DNA of 26,908 bases from RZYP01 sp964386405 (GCA_964386405.1 CAYLRW010000017.1:1-26908); one strand, 5' to 3'. Shown: positions 1 to 7,760, counted from the stretch's first letter. A program made the numbers and translations. Notes: generated by a model not told the origin, from the sequence alone.

Positions 1-956
1 GCCAGCTGCTCAAAATAGTACTTGCCGACCATACCTGCATGATAAGCAGTACCGCAGGCAACAATAAAAATTTTATTGATATCAGCAAATTCTTCTGATG
101 TCCAATTCAGCTCAGGGAATTCAATATGACTGCCGTCTTTGGCAACGCGGCCAGTCATAGTATCACGCATAGCTTTCGGCTGTTCATAAATTTCTTTCAG
201 CATGAAGTGCTCAAAGCCGCCTTTTTCCGCTGCTTCTGCATTCCAGTTAACTTCAAATACTTTTTTGCTGATAGGAGTACCGTTAATATCCTGTACCCAG
301 ACAGCATCCTTTGTTACAGTTGCAATTTCGCCGTCATTCATTATATAAGTACGGCGTGTTTTAGCAATTATAGCCGGAATATCTGAAGCGATGAAATTTT
401 CGCCATTACCCAAACCGATAACCAGCGGATTGTCTTTCTTCGTGCAAATTAGCTTATCAGGCTCATACGCACACATGAAAACCAATGAATATGATCCTTC
501 AATCATACCCAAAACTTTTTTGACGGTTTCTTCAAAATTTCCATTATAGTTTTCTTCAAGTAAGTGTGCTACAACCTCAGAGTCTGTCTCAGAAAGAAAA
601 ACATGTCCTTTTTCCAAAAGGGCTTCTTTCAGAGCTAAATAGTTCTCAATGATACCATTATGAACAACAACAAAATCACCAGAGCTATTAGTATGCGGAT
701 GTGCGTTTCTGTCCGAAGGACGGCCATGAGTCGCCCAACGTGTATGACCAATACCGACAGTACCTACCGGCACATTGCCCACTAATTTCTGGCGCAGAGA
801 ATCCAGTCTGCCTACGCACTTTTCAACGCGAATCTTGCCTTTTTCGTATACCGCGATACCAGCAGAATCATAACCGCGATATTCCAATTTACTCATACCA
901 TCTAATAAAAATGGGGCAGCTTGTTTGTCCCCTATGTAACCGACAATCCCACACAT
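1..956 (-). CDS. glmS: Glutamine--fructose-6-phosphate aminotransferase (isomerising), partial
   Basis: Makes glucosamine-6-phosphate from fructose-6-phosphate and glutamine, the first step of UDP-GlcNAc synthesis in the cytoplasm. The reading frame starts at ATG 954-956 and encodes MCGIVGYIGDKQ, so Cys2 would be the N-terminal nucleophile of the glutaminase domain after Met removal. RGYDSAG lies at residues 27-33, and GIGHTRWATHG followed by a HPHTNS...VVVHNGIIENY stretch is typical of the family. The last visible residues read GTAYHAGMVGKYYFEQL, the start of the first SIS (sugar isomerase) domain. About 318 residues of a family usually near 600 are present; the C-terminal part lies beyond base 1. 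A perfect AGGAGG lies 8 bases before the start. The gene follows glmM and has its own promoter and a glmS ribozyme leader, so expression is probably controlled by glucosamine-6-phosphate. Confidence 0.97.
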   Translation of the reverse strand, partial: MCGIVGYIGDKQAAPFLLDGMSKLEYRGYDSAGIAVYEKGKIRVEKCVGRLDSLRQKLVGNVPVGTVGIGHTRWATHGRPSDRNAHPHTNSSGDFVVVHNGIIENYLALKEALLEKGHVFLSETDSEVVAHLLEENYNGNFEETVKKVLGMIEGSYSLVFMCAYEPDKLICTKKDNPLVIGLGNGENFIASDIPAIIAKTRRTYIMNDGEIATVTKDAVWVQDINGTPISKKVFEVNWNAEAAEKGGFEHFMLKEIYEQPKAMRDTMTGRVAKDGSHIEFPELNWTSEEFADINKIFIVACGTAYHAGMVGKYYFEQL

Positions 957-979
957 GTGAGCGTCCTCCTAAATAATTA

Positions 980-1128
980 TTGCCGTTTCTGCCACAGAAT
1001 CTTTGTCCTCGTCGTTACCGACAAGTTTTGTTTTCTGCTTCCGGGTGCAGCCAACCGAGAGGCATCCGCTGACTATTCGATAAACCTCTCCCTCGTCTGC
1101 CGCATAAATTACCTGCGGCACCTGCGCT
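980..1128 (-). ncRNA. glmS ribozyme (glucosamine-6-phosphate-activated self-cleaving leader)
   Basis: Lies in the leader immediately upstream of glmS. Reading the minus strand, the predicted cleavage site is between A1128 and G1127 (A|GCGCAGG). It is followed by P1 (TGCCGCA, 9-base loop, TGCGGCA), the conserved GACGAGG, P2 (GAGAGG pairing with CCTCTC), the core blocks GTTTATCGAA and AGCGGATGCC, then a CTGC...GCAG P3-like stem. A P4-like hairpin follows (CTTGTCG, GTAA tetraloop, CGACGAG), then a TTCTG...CAGAA hairpin. Order and core bases match glmS ribozymes of B. subtilis and Thermoanaerobacter as I remember them. The family cleaves its own mRNA when glucosamine-6-phosphate binds, lowering glmS expression. 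The usual GCGCC start reads GCGCA here. The 3' boundary is approximate. Confidence 0.93.
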
Positions 1129-1175
1129 TTCGTCACCAAAGATTATTTCTTGCGTGCCTCCTTTTCACACACATA

Positions 1176-1206
1176 GTGCCGCAAGGATGGCTTTCCCCGC
1201 GGCACG
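1176..1206 (-). promoter_or_regulatory. Hairpin upstream of the glmS ribozyme sharing its P1 arm sequences
   Basis: Minus-strand arms GTGCCGC (1205-1199) and GCGGCAC (1182-1176) form a perfect 7-bp stem around a 16-base loop, about 10 bases after the expected transcription start. No U-tract follows, so it is not an intrinsic terminator. The arms repeat the P1 arms of the ribozyme: the 3' arm TGCGGCAC is perfectly complementary to GTGCCGCA at 1121-1114. Alternative pairing that would disrupt P1 is therefore possible. Function is unknown. Confidence 0.5.
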
Positions 1207-1222
1207 ACTTTATGACTCATTT

Positions 1223-1251
1223 ATCATACTATAAACATTGCTTATGGTCAA
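1223..1251 (-). promoter_or_regulatory. Promoter of glmS (sigma-A type)
   Basis: TTGACC (1251-1246), a 17-base spacer and TATGAT (1228-1223) form a near-consensus housekeeping promoter reading toward glmS. The expected start near 1216 gives a leader of about 260 bases that contains the hairpin and the whole ribozyme. glmS can therefore be transcribed independently of glmM. Confidence 0.8.
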
Positions 1252-1294
1252 GATACGCTAATTGGGCACCATAGGCGATATAGTATATGTTATT

Positions 1295-2635
1295 TTAAGC
1301 TAGCTCTTTTGTAACAACTTCTGCAATATTGGCAGCAATAGTTTCCAATTGGGCCTGGTCCGGTCCTTCTGCCATGATACGAATCAAAGGCTCTGTTCCG
1401 GATGCTCTGACCAGAATCTGTCCGTTATCGCCCAGTACATTCTCATAATAATTTACAATTTCTTTAATCTTTTCTTTCTCTTCCCAGCCTTGCTTGTCAG
1501 CAACACGAACATTTAGAAGTATTTGAGGGTATTTCTTCATCAGTGCGCCCATTTCAGACAGTGGCAGATTATTACGAACTACAGCACCTAATAGTCTGAC
1601 AGCCGTCAGGATACCATCGCCTGTTCTGGAAAATTCAGAGAAAATTATATGACCAGACTGCTCACCACCCAATTGATAGCCGCTTTTGATCATCTCTTCC
1701 AAAACATAGCGGTCGCCTACCTTTGTTTTAACACAGCTGCCGCCATGCTCCTTCATAGCTTTATGCAGGCCAACATTACTCATAACAGTAGTAACAAGAA
1801 CATTTTGGCTTAATTTGTTCTTTTTCATTAATTCCAAAGCACAAATAAGCATAATCTGGTCACCATCCAGCACCTCACCATTTTCATCAACTGCCAGACA
1901 GCGGTCAGCATCACCATCATTAGCAATACCTACCGAAGCGCCGCATTCTACAACTTTGGCCTGCAGAGCTTCCAGATGAGTAGAACCGCAGCCATTATTG
2001 ATATTAATGCCATTAGGTTCATTGAAAATAGTGATAACTTCAGCACCCAATCTTCTGAGGATTTCAGGCCCTATTTCACTATTAGCACCATTAGCGCAGT
2101 CAATGACAACTTTTAGACCGTTCAATTCAGTATCAGCACTAGAAACAATATGTTGGATATAAAGCTCAGCCATATCGCATTCTACTATGACCTGCCCTAC
2201 TGAAGAACCGGTAGGAGTTTTTGCGTAGTCGATGGGTGCGGCAACAATTGCCTCAATTTCGTCTTCTACAGCATCCGGCAGCTTATGTCCGGTTTTAGAA
2301 AAAAATTTAATGCCATTATCTTCAAAAGGATTATGCGAAGCAGAAATGACCACACCAGCATTTGCCTCCATGACCGAAGTAAGGTAAGAAACTGCCGGTG
2401 TAGCAATAACCCCCAACAAATGCGCATTGCCGCCAGCGGAACAAATGCCCGCTGCCAAAGCTGATTCCAGCATCGTACCTGATAATCTTGTATCTCTGCC
2501 AATTATGATTTTCGGTGCAGCAGTCTCTCTGCCGAAATATTCAGCAGCCGCCCTGCCCATTTTAAAAGCGATTTCCGGTGTCAATTCAGCGTTTGCGACA
2601 CCCCTGACGCCATCTGTTCCAAATAAACGACCCAT
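1295..2635 (-). CDS. glmM: Phosphoglucosamine mutase
   Basis: Converts glucosamine-6-phosphate to glucosamine-1-phosphate for UDP-GlcNAc synthesis. The 446-residue length is normal for the family. The N-terminus MGRLFGTDGVRG is characteristic. The catalytic phosphoserine is Ser100 in ASHNP; the magnesium-binding loop DGDADR covers residues 240-245; GEQSGH and the C-terminal RASGTEPLIR phosphate-binding loop are present. The ATG is preceded by GGGGG about 7 bases upstream. It follows the cdaA-cdaR-FAD dehydrogenase genes and precedes glmS, the common Firmicute order apart from the inserted FAD gene. In B. subtilis and Lactococcus, GlmM binds and inhibits CdaA, so its place beside cdaA is functionally meaningful. 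It has its own upstream promoter. Confidence 0.97.
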   Translation of the reverse strand: MGRLFGTDGVRGVANAELTPEIAFKMGRAAAEYFGRETAAPKIIIGRDTRLSGTMLESALAAGICSAGGNAHLLGVIATPAVSYLTSVMEANAGVVISASHNPFEDNGIKFFSKTGHKLPDAVEDEIEAIVAAPIDYAKTPTGSSVGQVIVECDMAELYIQHIVSSADTELNGLKVVIDCANGANSEIGPEILRRLGAEVITIFNEPNGININNGCGSTHLEALQAKVVECGASVGIANDGDADRCLAVDENGEVLDGDQIMLICALELMKKNKLSQNVLVTTVMSNVGLHKAMKEHGGSCVKTKVGDRYVLEEMIKSGYQLGGEQSGHIIFSEFSRTGDGILTAVRLLGAVVRNNLPLSEMGALMKKYPQILLNVRVADKQGWEEKEKIKEIVNYYENVLGDNGQILVRASGTEPLIRIMAEGPDQAQLETIAANIAEVVTKELA

Positions 2636-2666
2636 TCAATAACCCCCATTAATTTTTGCTCGTTAA

Positions 2667-2694
2667 ATTATACTCTTTTTTTTAAAAAATTCAA
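2667..2694 (-). promoter_or_regulatory. Promoter of glmM
   Basis: TTGAAT (2694-2689), a 16-base spacer made of T5A8GAG, and a perfect TATAAT (2672-2667) lie about 30 bases before the glmM start. The A/T-tract spacer suggests intrinsic bending. The site lies between the structured element at 2730-2840 and the glmM ribosome-binding site. Confidence 0.65.
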
Positions 2695-2729
2695 ATAGCC
2701 AGTAAATATCTGATACGCTTGCAAAACAC

Positions 2730-2840
2730 TGCCAGTCTACGTTAAGCAGCCGGCACGATGGTCACGGACTTGGTCTGCGTCACTCAGGGCTCGGTTTGCT
2801 CTGCAAACCAGCGAGACCGTGTGCGTCAAGCCGTAGCGAC
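2730..2840. other. GC-rich, highly structured intergenic element of unknown function
   Basis: A block visibly richer in G+C than the A+T-rich flanks, in the 238-base gap between the FAD dehydrogenase gene and glmM. It contains nested inverted repeats: CTACG (2737-2741) with CGTAG (2832-2836), CACGG (2763-2767) with CCGTG (2817-2821), CTC (2790-2792) with GAG (2813-2815), and a perfect GGTTTGC (2793-2799), TCT loop, GCAAACC (2803-2809). The 7-mer TGCGTCA occurs twice, near 2777 and 2822. No U-tract follows on either strand, so it is not a standard terminator. It could be a dispersed palindromic repeat, a small RNA or a leader/3' UTR structure; the sequence alone does not decide. Confidence 0.45.
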
Positions 2841-2873
2841 GAATATCTGCGGACGCTTCTAACACTCTTATAA

Positions 2874-4478
2874 TCAGCTCAGTGGCTTAAAGCGCTTCAT
2901 GATTGCCTGCGCCACGTGATACCCATCCAGTGCGGCACTCATGATGCCACCGGCATAGCCCGCCCCTTCGCCTGCCGGATACAGTCCCTTATGCGATAGC
3001 GACTGTTTATCCTCGTCAGCACGCAAGATTCTTAGCGGTGCTGACGTTCTTGTCTCCACACCGGTCAGCAGGCCGCCTTCTCCGGCAAATCCTTTTATTT
3101 TGCGGTCAAAATCGAGCAAACCTGCTTTTAGCGTATCTGCTACATAATGCGGCAAAACCTTAGTCAAATCATAAGGTACAATACCAGGACGATATGTAGG
3201 TGAAAAAGTTGTTTGCAAGCTCGGGTCTGTATTATTCAAAAAGCTTCGCACATTTTGAGCTGGGGCCTTATAAGAATTGCCGCCAGCTGCAAAAGCCAAT
3301 CTTTCATATTGCCTTTGAAACTCGATGCCCGCTAAAGGTCCGCTTCCGAAATCACTGCCGCCAACATTAACGACTAAAGCACTGTTTGCTATACCGGAAT
3401 TGCGTTTGTGCATGCTCATACCGTTTGTCACCACGCCACCATTTTCAGAGGCAGCTGCCACAACCAAGCCACCAGGGCACATACAGAAGGAATAAGCTGT
3501 GCGAGCGTTTTCTTTATGGTGATAGACAAGAGCGTAATCAGCCGCGCCCAATTTTGGATGGCCGGCAAATTCGCCATATTGTGCCTGATCGATTAATTCC
3601 TGCGGATGTTCTATTCTCACGCCGATAGCAAAAGGTTTTGCTTCAAGCGCAATTTTTCTCTGCGCCAGCATGGCATAGGTATCTCTGGCACTATGGCCAC
3701 AGGCCAATACAACGGCATTGCTCAATATTTTTTCGTTATTCTGCAACACTACCCCGGAAATTGTTTCACCGTTTATCAAGAAATCAATGACCTGCTGCCC
3801 ATAACGTACTTCGCCGCCAAATTCGCGGATCTTTTTGGTAAGACCGGTAACCATTATCCTCAGCTTATCCGTGCCCACATGTGGCTTTTGTTCAGAAAGT
3901 ATTTCTTCCGGTGCGCCAGCATCAACAAAAATCCTGAGAATATCATCCATCACAGGATCATTAACACGCGTTGTCAGTTTACCATCAGAAAAGGTTCCTG
4001 CGCCGCCTTCACCGAATTGCACATTGCTCTCTTGATCAAACTCTCCTGTCAGCCAAAAGCGCTGCACATCAGCAAGACGCTGTGCTACGGCTTTACCACG
4101 TTCCAGCAAAAGCGGGCGGTAGCCATGTTTTGCCAGCATGAAAGCAGTCAAAAGACCTGCCGGCCCCGCGCCAATAACAATTGGCCGCTCGCAGAGCTGT
4201 TCGCTGCCATATTCTACAGGCTGAATTTTCTCAGCTTGCCATAGCGTAACATTATTGTCTTGCAAAAGATGGCGGATTTTCTTTTCATCGCACTCCAGTT
4301 CCAAAAGCAAATGATAAACAAGACATATATTGTTTTTACGGCGGGCATCAACTGCCCGCCGTAAAATTGTCATTTTGTTTATGTTTTGCTTCCTGATTCC
4401 CAGCTTTTTCGCCGCTAATTCCTTAAGCGGCGCATCATTCAGCAGGGATACTCGCACATTATTTAAGCGTAGTTGCAT
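2874..4478 (-). CDS. FAD-dependent dehydrogenase, COG2509 family (function unknown)
   Basis: A 534-residue NAD(P)/FAD-dependent oxidoreductase-like protein. Residues 1 to about 90 form a small N-terminal domain (MQLRLNNVRVSL, with KKLGI and RRAVDARRK stretches). The dinucleotide-binding motif VIGAGPAGLL lies near residues 101-110, an ERGK stretch follows the second strand, and FGEGGAGTFSDGKL is typical of COG2509 proteins. A C-terminal GEGAGYAGGIMSAALDG motif fits FAD binding. No signal peptide or membrane segment is seen, so it is probably cytoplasmic. GGAG precedes the ATG by 8 bases. It starts 12 bases after the cdaR stop, so it is almost certainly cotranscribed with cdaA-cdaR. The substrate is not known for the family; the link to c-di-AMP or cell-wall synthesis is only contextual. 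Confidence 0.85.
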   Translation of the reverse strand: MQLRLNNVRVSLLNDAPLKELAAKKLGIRKQNINKMTILRRAVDARRKNNICLVYHLLLELECDEKKIRHLLQDNNVTLWQAEKIQPVEYGSEQLCERPIVIGAGPAGLLTAFMLAKHGYRPLLLERGKAVAQRLADVQRFWLTGEFDQESNVQFGEGGAGTFSDGKLTTRVNDPVMDDILRIFVDAGAPEEILSEQKPHVGTDKLRIMVTGLTKKIREFGGEVRYGQQVIDFLINGETISGVVLQNNEKILSNAVVLACGHSARDTYAMLAQRKIALEAKPFAIGVRIEHPQELIDQAQYGEFAGHPKLGAADYALVYHHKENARTAYSFCMCPGGLVVAAASENGGVVTNGMSMHKRNSGIANSALVVNVGGSDFGSGPLAGIEFQRQYERLAFAAGGNSYKAPAQNVRSFLNNTDPSLQTTFSPTYRPGIVPYDLTKVLPHYVADTLKAGLLDFDRKIKGFAGEGGLLTGVETRTSAPLRILRADEDKQSLSHKGLYPAGEGAGYAGGIMSAALDGYHVAQAIMKRFKPLS

Positions 4479-4490
4479 ATATTTACTCCG

Positions 4491-5411
4491 TTATCTAGGT
4501 TTTTCCAGTTGAATTTTCACTAAAACACTATGAGTCTCTGCAAGAACTTTGTCTGGCAAATTCAGTGGCATCTGCATTTCAACATCGTCTTCGATGTTAT
4601 CTAAAAGAATAGGTGCTGTCTTGATTTCCGACAACCCTGCCAAAACTGCAGGGTCAGCAGTTAATTTAACTTTTTCAGGAACCGTTTTCACAACACTGAT
4701 TGTATAACCCTTTTTCAGGACTCCACTCATAACAGGTTTAACCGGCAATTCAATTGTAACCAATTGTTTCAGCATCAGTGCTTTAATCTGCACCTTATTC
4801 GGCTGTACATTCAGGTCATACATTTCACTGCCATCAATAGCAATAGCCGTTAAATTGGCATAATCCTCAAAATTCTTATCTTTACCGGTAATATCAACCA
4901 ACGCGATGACCTTCAAGGCATTGGCCAGGCGATTGCTGGCACCAGAAACAGTAACCTTTACCGGGTCAAGTTCCAGCTTGCCGACAGTAACACCTGAACC
5001 TGGAATGCCAACGATGCGTGCTTCCACATCCATTGTCCGTTCGCTAATGGTATCAAGGTCAAGAAAAATTGTTTTTGGGCTTACTTCAACAATATCACCA
5101 ACCGTGGACTTGGCCATAATGTCAAATCCATGACGTCCCTTTGTAGCGTTGGAAAAATCAATATATGCCAGAATATCTTTTTCTCTGGCGCTAGAAATAA
5201 CTGTTCGTGTTCCTTTTACTTTGACAATAACAGTTTCCGGAATATTATTAACAACCATATTCTCCGCCAGATTCGTTTTAGTCAAAGGAACAGTAAATGA
5301 GCGCTCAATGACAGGATTCTGTTCATTCATGACATAAAGCCACAAAGCACAGGCAGTTAAAAAAGCAAAAATACGTACAACCCATTTGTTCCGCTGTTCG
5401 CTTTCTCTCAT
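4491..5411 (-). CDS. cdaR: CdaA regulatory protein CdaR (YbbR-domain, membrane-anchored)
   Basis: Regulatory partner of the diadenylate cyclase CdaA. The 306-residue product has a short charged N-terminus, one membrane segment at about residues 11-27 (VVRIFAFLTACALWLYV) and extracytoplasmic YbbR-type beta repeats filling the rest. The start is set by ATG 5411-5409, which overlaps the cdaA stop as ATGA and has GGAGGA 8 bases upstream. An upstream in-frame TTG at 5426 would overlap that Shine-Dalgarno and is not favoured. The 4-base overlap suggests translational coupling with cdaA. In other Firmicutes CdaR modulates CdaA activity; the direction of effect varies. Confidence 0.9.
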   Translation of the reverse strand: MRESEQRNKWVVRIFAFLTACALWLYVMNEQNPVIERSFTVPLTKTNLAENMVVNNIPETVIVKVKGTRTVISSAREKDILAYIDFSNATKGRHGFDIMAKSTVGDIVEVSPKTIFLDLDTISERTMDVEARIVGIPGSGVTVGKLELDPVKVTVSGASNRLANALKVIALVDITGKDKNFEDYANLTAIAIDGSEMYDLNVQPNKVQIKALMLKQLVTIELPVKPVMSGVLKKGYTISVVKTVPEKVKLTADPAVLAGLSEIKTAPILLDNIEDDVEMQMPLNLPDKVLAETHSVLVKIQLEKPR

Positions 5412-6241
5412 AGCTTCTTCCTCCAACCTTTGAGCTTTTCTAATAAATCATCCTTCCATCCCAAAAGCGGTTGGCTCATCCCTGGCCGCAAAAGATCCTT
5501 AATGTCGTCTCCGGTAAGATAGCGCTGTAAAACTCCGCTTCTTGCCAGCGAAATAGTTCCGGTCTCTTCACTGACCACGAGTACAAGAGCATCAGACTGC
5601 TCTGAAAGACCGATCGCGGCTCTATGCCTGGTACCAAGCTCTTTGCTGAGATTGCGGGCTTCTGTGAGCGGCAGCAGACAACCAGCTGCCTTGATGCGGT
5701 TGCCGCGAATAATCACTGCACCGTCGTGCAGAGGCGTATTTGGTATAAAAATATTCATAAATAGCTCATGCGAAACCAAAGCATCAATTTGAATACCGGT
5801 TTCTATGTAGTCATCCAGTCCGGTTTCCCGTTCAAATACTATCAGGGCACCAATTTTATTGCGTGACATAGCCATCGCCGCTGTGACCAAAGCAGACAGC
5901 ATGTGCTCGACTTCCTCTTCATCAAGAACAACTGTTTTGCGGAAAAAACGGCCACGGCCTATCTGTTCCAAAGCGCGTCTGAGTTCCGGCTGAAAAACTA
6001 CCGGCAACGCAACTAATACTACCGTCATGCTTTTTTCCAATAACCAGTTTATAACATGCAGGTGCAGCCAATTACTTACTAAAGCAGCAATAAGAAGAAC
6101 CAAAAGTCCCTTAACCAATGAAGCCGCTCTTGTATTCTTCAGCATCTGGTAAAGCCGATATAAGAAATAAGTGACAACAAGAATATCGACCAAATCCAAA
6201 ACTGTTATAGTTTGTATTACACCTTCAATCTGCTCTAACAA
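5408..6241 (-). CDS. cdaA: Diadenylate cyclase CdaA (DacA)
   Basis: Makes cyclic di-AMP from two ATP at the inner face of the membrane. Three hydrophobic segments occupy roughly residues 13-30, 42-58 and 64-83, followed by the DAC domain. The signature DGA is at residues 173-175 and GTRHRAA at 203-209. The 277-residue length is normal. The start is TTG (MLEQIEG in translation) with GGAAGGA 9 bases upstream; the nearby ATG at that site is out of frame. It heads the cdaA-cdaR-COG2509 operon and lies just downstream of the arg operon terminator. Potassium homeostasis and wall stress are the usual c-di-AMP outputs. Confidence 0.95.
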   Translation of the reverse strand: MLEQIEGVIQTITVLDLVDILVVTYFLYRLYQMLKNTRAASLVKGLLVLLIAALVSNWLHLHVINWLLEKSMTVVLVALPVVFQPELRRALEQIGRGRFFRKTVVLDEEEVEHMLSALVTAAMAMSRNKIGALIVFERETGLDDYIETGIQIDALVSHELFMNIFIPNTPLHDGAVIIRGNRIKAAGCLLPLTEARNLSKELGTRHRAAIGLSEQSDALVLVVSEETGTISLARSGVLQRYLTGDDIKDLLRPGMSQPLLGWKDDLLEKLKGWRKKL

Positions 6242-6282
6242 ATAAATTCATCCTTCCCTGGCTTTTGGCTTACCTATCATTT

Positions 6283-6312
6283 ATTATACAAAAAATAACC
6301 TGATAATGCCAC
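6283..6312 (-). promoter_or_regulatory. Candidate promoter of the cdaA operon, embedded in the argH terminator
   Basis: A perfect TATAAT (6288-6283) lies 41 bases before the cdaA TTG start. At an 18-base spacing there is GTGGCA (6312-6307), a 4-of-6 match to the -35 box. The -35 falls at the loop of the argH terminator and the -10 overlaps the end of its U-tract. The -10 is convincing; the -35 is weak. Confidence 0.5.
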
Positions 6313-6328
6313 GCATTACCAGGTTATT
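6288..6328 (-). terminator. Intrinsic terminator of the arg operon
   Basis: Starts 20 bases after the argH stop. A 16-bp stem with one G-U wobble has arms AATAACCTGGTAATGC and GCATTATCAGGTTATT and a 3-base GTG loop, spanning 6328-6294. It is followed by a T-run on the minus strand. Confidence 0.92.
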
Positions 6329-6347
6329 TACTAAAATAAATCGCAAA

Positions 6348-7760
6348 CTATATTTTTTTGTGCAAATCTTCCAAAACAGCTTTTTGCCTGTTCAGTATTT
6401 CAGCACCGCGAATAAGCTGCTTGGCGTTTTCAGTGAAAGCCGGGCCGCCATAAGACGTACGCGCTGCCACACAGTTTTCCGGTTTAAGCGTATCCAGCAG
6501 ATCAGCTTCAAAAAGCTCTGAAAACTCTTTGTATTCTTTAAGCGTAATCTCCGGCAAAAATTTGCCAGCCTTAATAGCATAGGCCACACATTTGCCGACA
6601 ACTTCATGGGCTTGGCGGAAAGGCAGTCCTTTTCTTACCAGATAATCAGCCAAATCAGTAGCATTGGAGAAATCCTTGCTGACAGCCTGTTCCATCTTAT
6701 CCACGTTCACCTTCATCGTAGCAATCATATCACTGTAGACGGCAAGGCTGAACTTAATGGTATCAATGGCGTCAAACAAACCTTCTTTATCTTCCTGCAG
6801 GTCTTTGTTATAAGTCAGCGGCAACCCTTTGACCGTAACAAGCAAAGCCTGCAAGTGACCATAAACACGTCCGGTTTTCCCGCGAACAAGCTCGGCAATA
6901 TCCGGGTTTTTTTTCTGCGGCATCATGCTTGAACCAGTTGCAAAGGCATCATCCAATTCGATGAAAGCAAACTCCGTGCTGGACCAAAGGCAGACTTCTT
7001 CACTTAAACGGCTGAGATGCATCATCAGAATAGATGCAAAAGACAAAAATTCAAGTACATAATCACGGTCACTTACAGCATCCATGCTGTTGGCATAAAC
7101 ATCTGCAAAATTTAGCTGACTGGCAACATCGAACCGGTCAATTGGGAAAGTAGTACCTGCTATCGCACCTGCCCCTAAAGGCATAATGTCAGCGCCGGCC
7201 CAGACTCCCTGCAAACGACGGAAGTCCCTTTGCAGCATATTGAAATAAGCCAGCAGATGATGTGCAAAAGTAATCGGCTGCGCACGCTGCAAATGGGTGT
7301 AACCAGGCATCAGTGTCTTCTCATGTTCTTTGGCAACCGTCAGGAGCTCCTGCTCAAATTTCAGAAGCAGTTCACCTATTTCTACTATTTCCCGTTTCAT
7401 GTACATGTGCATATCAAGGGCAACCTGGTCATTGCGGCTGCGTGCCGTATGCAGTCTGGCACCTGCACTGCCAATTCTTTCAGTGAGACGTGCTTCGATA
7501 TTCATATGAATATCTTCCAACGACACCTCAAAACTAAAATTGCCGGCTTCAATATCGGCCAGTATTTGTTTCAAGCCGTTTACTATTTCCTCTGCATCAG
7601 CCTGAGGAATGATGCCGGCTCGCCCCAACATGGTGGCATGTGCTATACTGCCGCGAATATCCTCATGATAAAGCCTTTTATCGAACTCAATGGAGGCATT
7701 GAAAGCATCCACAAGCTCATTTGTATTTTTGCTGAATCTACCGCCCCAAAGCTTAGCCAT
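6348..7760 (-). CDS. argH: Argininosuccinate lyase
   Basis: Cleaves argininosuccinate to arginine and fumarate, the last step of arginine synthesis. 470 residues, usual for the family. The N-terminus MAKLWGGRF, the TARSRNDQVA block (105-114), YTHLQRAQP (154-162, general acid/base His156) and the fumarase/aspartase-superfamily signature GSSMMPQKKNP (276-286) are all present. It is the last gene of the operon. ATG overlaps the argG stop by one base (TAATG), which suggests coupled translation; AAGGA lies upstream. The terminator follows directly. Confidence 0.98.
   Translation of the reverse strand: MAKLWGGRFSKNTNELVDAFNASIEFDKRLYHEDIRGSIAHATMLGRAGIIPQADAEEIVNGLKQILADIEAGNFSFEVSLEDIHMNIEARLTERIGSAGARLHTARSRNDQVALDMHMYMKREIVEIGELLLKFEQELLTVAKEHEKTLMPGYTHLQRAQPITFAHHLLAYFNMLQRDFRRLQGVWAGADIMPLGAGAIAGTTFPIDRFDVASQLNFADVYANSMDAVSDRDYVLEFLSFASILMMHLSRLSEEVCLWSSTEFAFIELDDAFATGSSMMPQKKNPDIAELVRGKTGRVYGHLQALLVTVKGLPLTYNKDLQEDKEGLFDAIDTIKFSLAVYSDMIATMKVNVDKMEQAVSKDFSNATDLADYLVRKGLPFRQAHEVVGKCVAYAIKAGKFLPEITLKEYKEFSELFEADLLDTLKPENCVAARTSYGGPAFTENAKQLIRGAEILNRQKAVLEDLHKKI

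Noticed and set aside
970..1139. A roughly 50-codon open frame (TTG start) running through the glmS ribozyme and ending in TAG at the glmS Shine-Dalgarno
   Set aside because: The AAGGAGG upstream is about 17 bases from the first start-like codon, the frame is short enough to occur by chance, and the ribozyme fold fully explains the conservation-type signals.
1176..1206. Intrinsic terminator upstream of glmS
   Set aside because: A good stem but no following U-run on either strand and a large loop.
2758..2862. Short plus-strand ORF of about 35 codons starting ATGGTCACGG inside the GC-rich structured element
   Set aside because: No Shine-Dalgarno before the ATG, no recognisable motif, and the segment is dominated by inverted repeats.
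3606..4244. Long plus-strand open frame opposite the FAD dehydrogenase gene
   Set aside because: It lies antisense to a strongly supported protein with family motifs and has no ribosome-binding site or recognisable domain.
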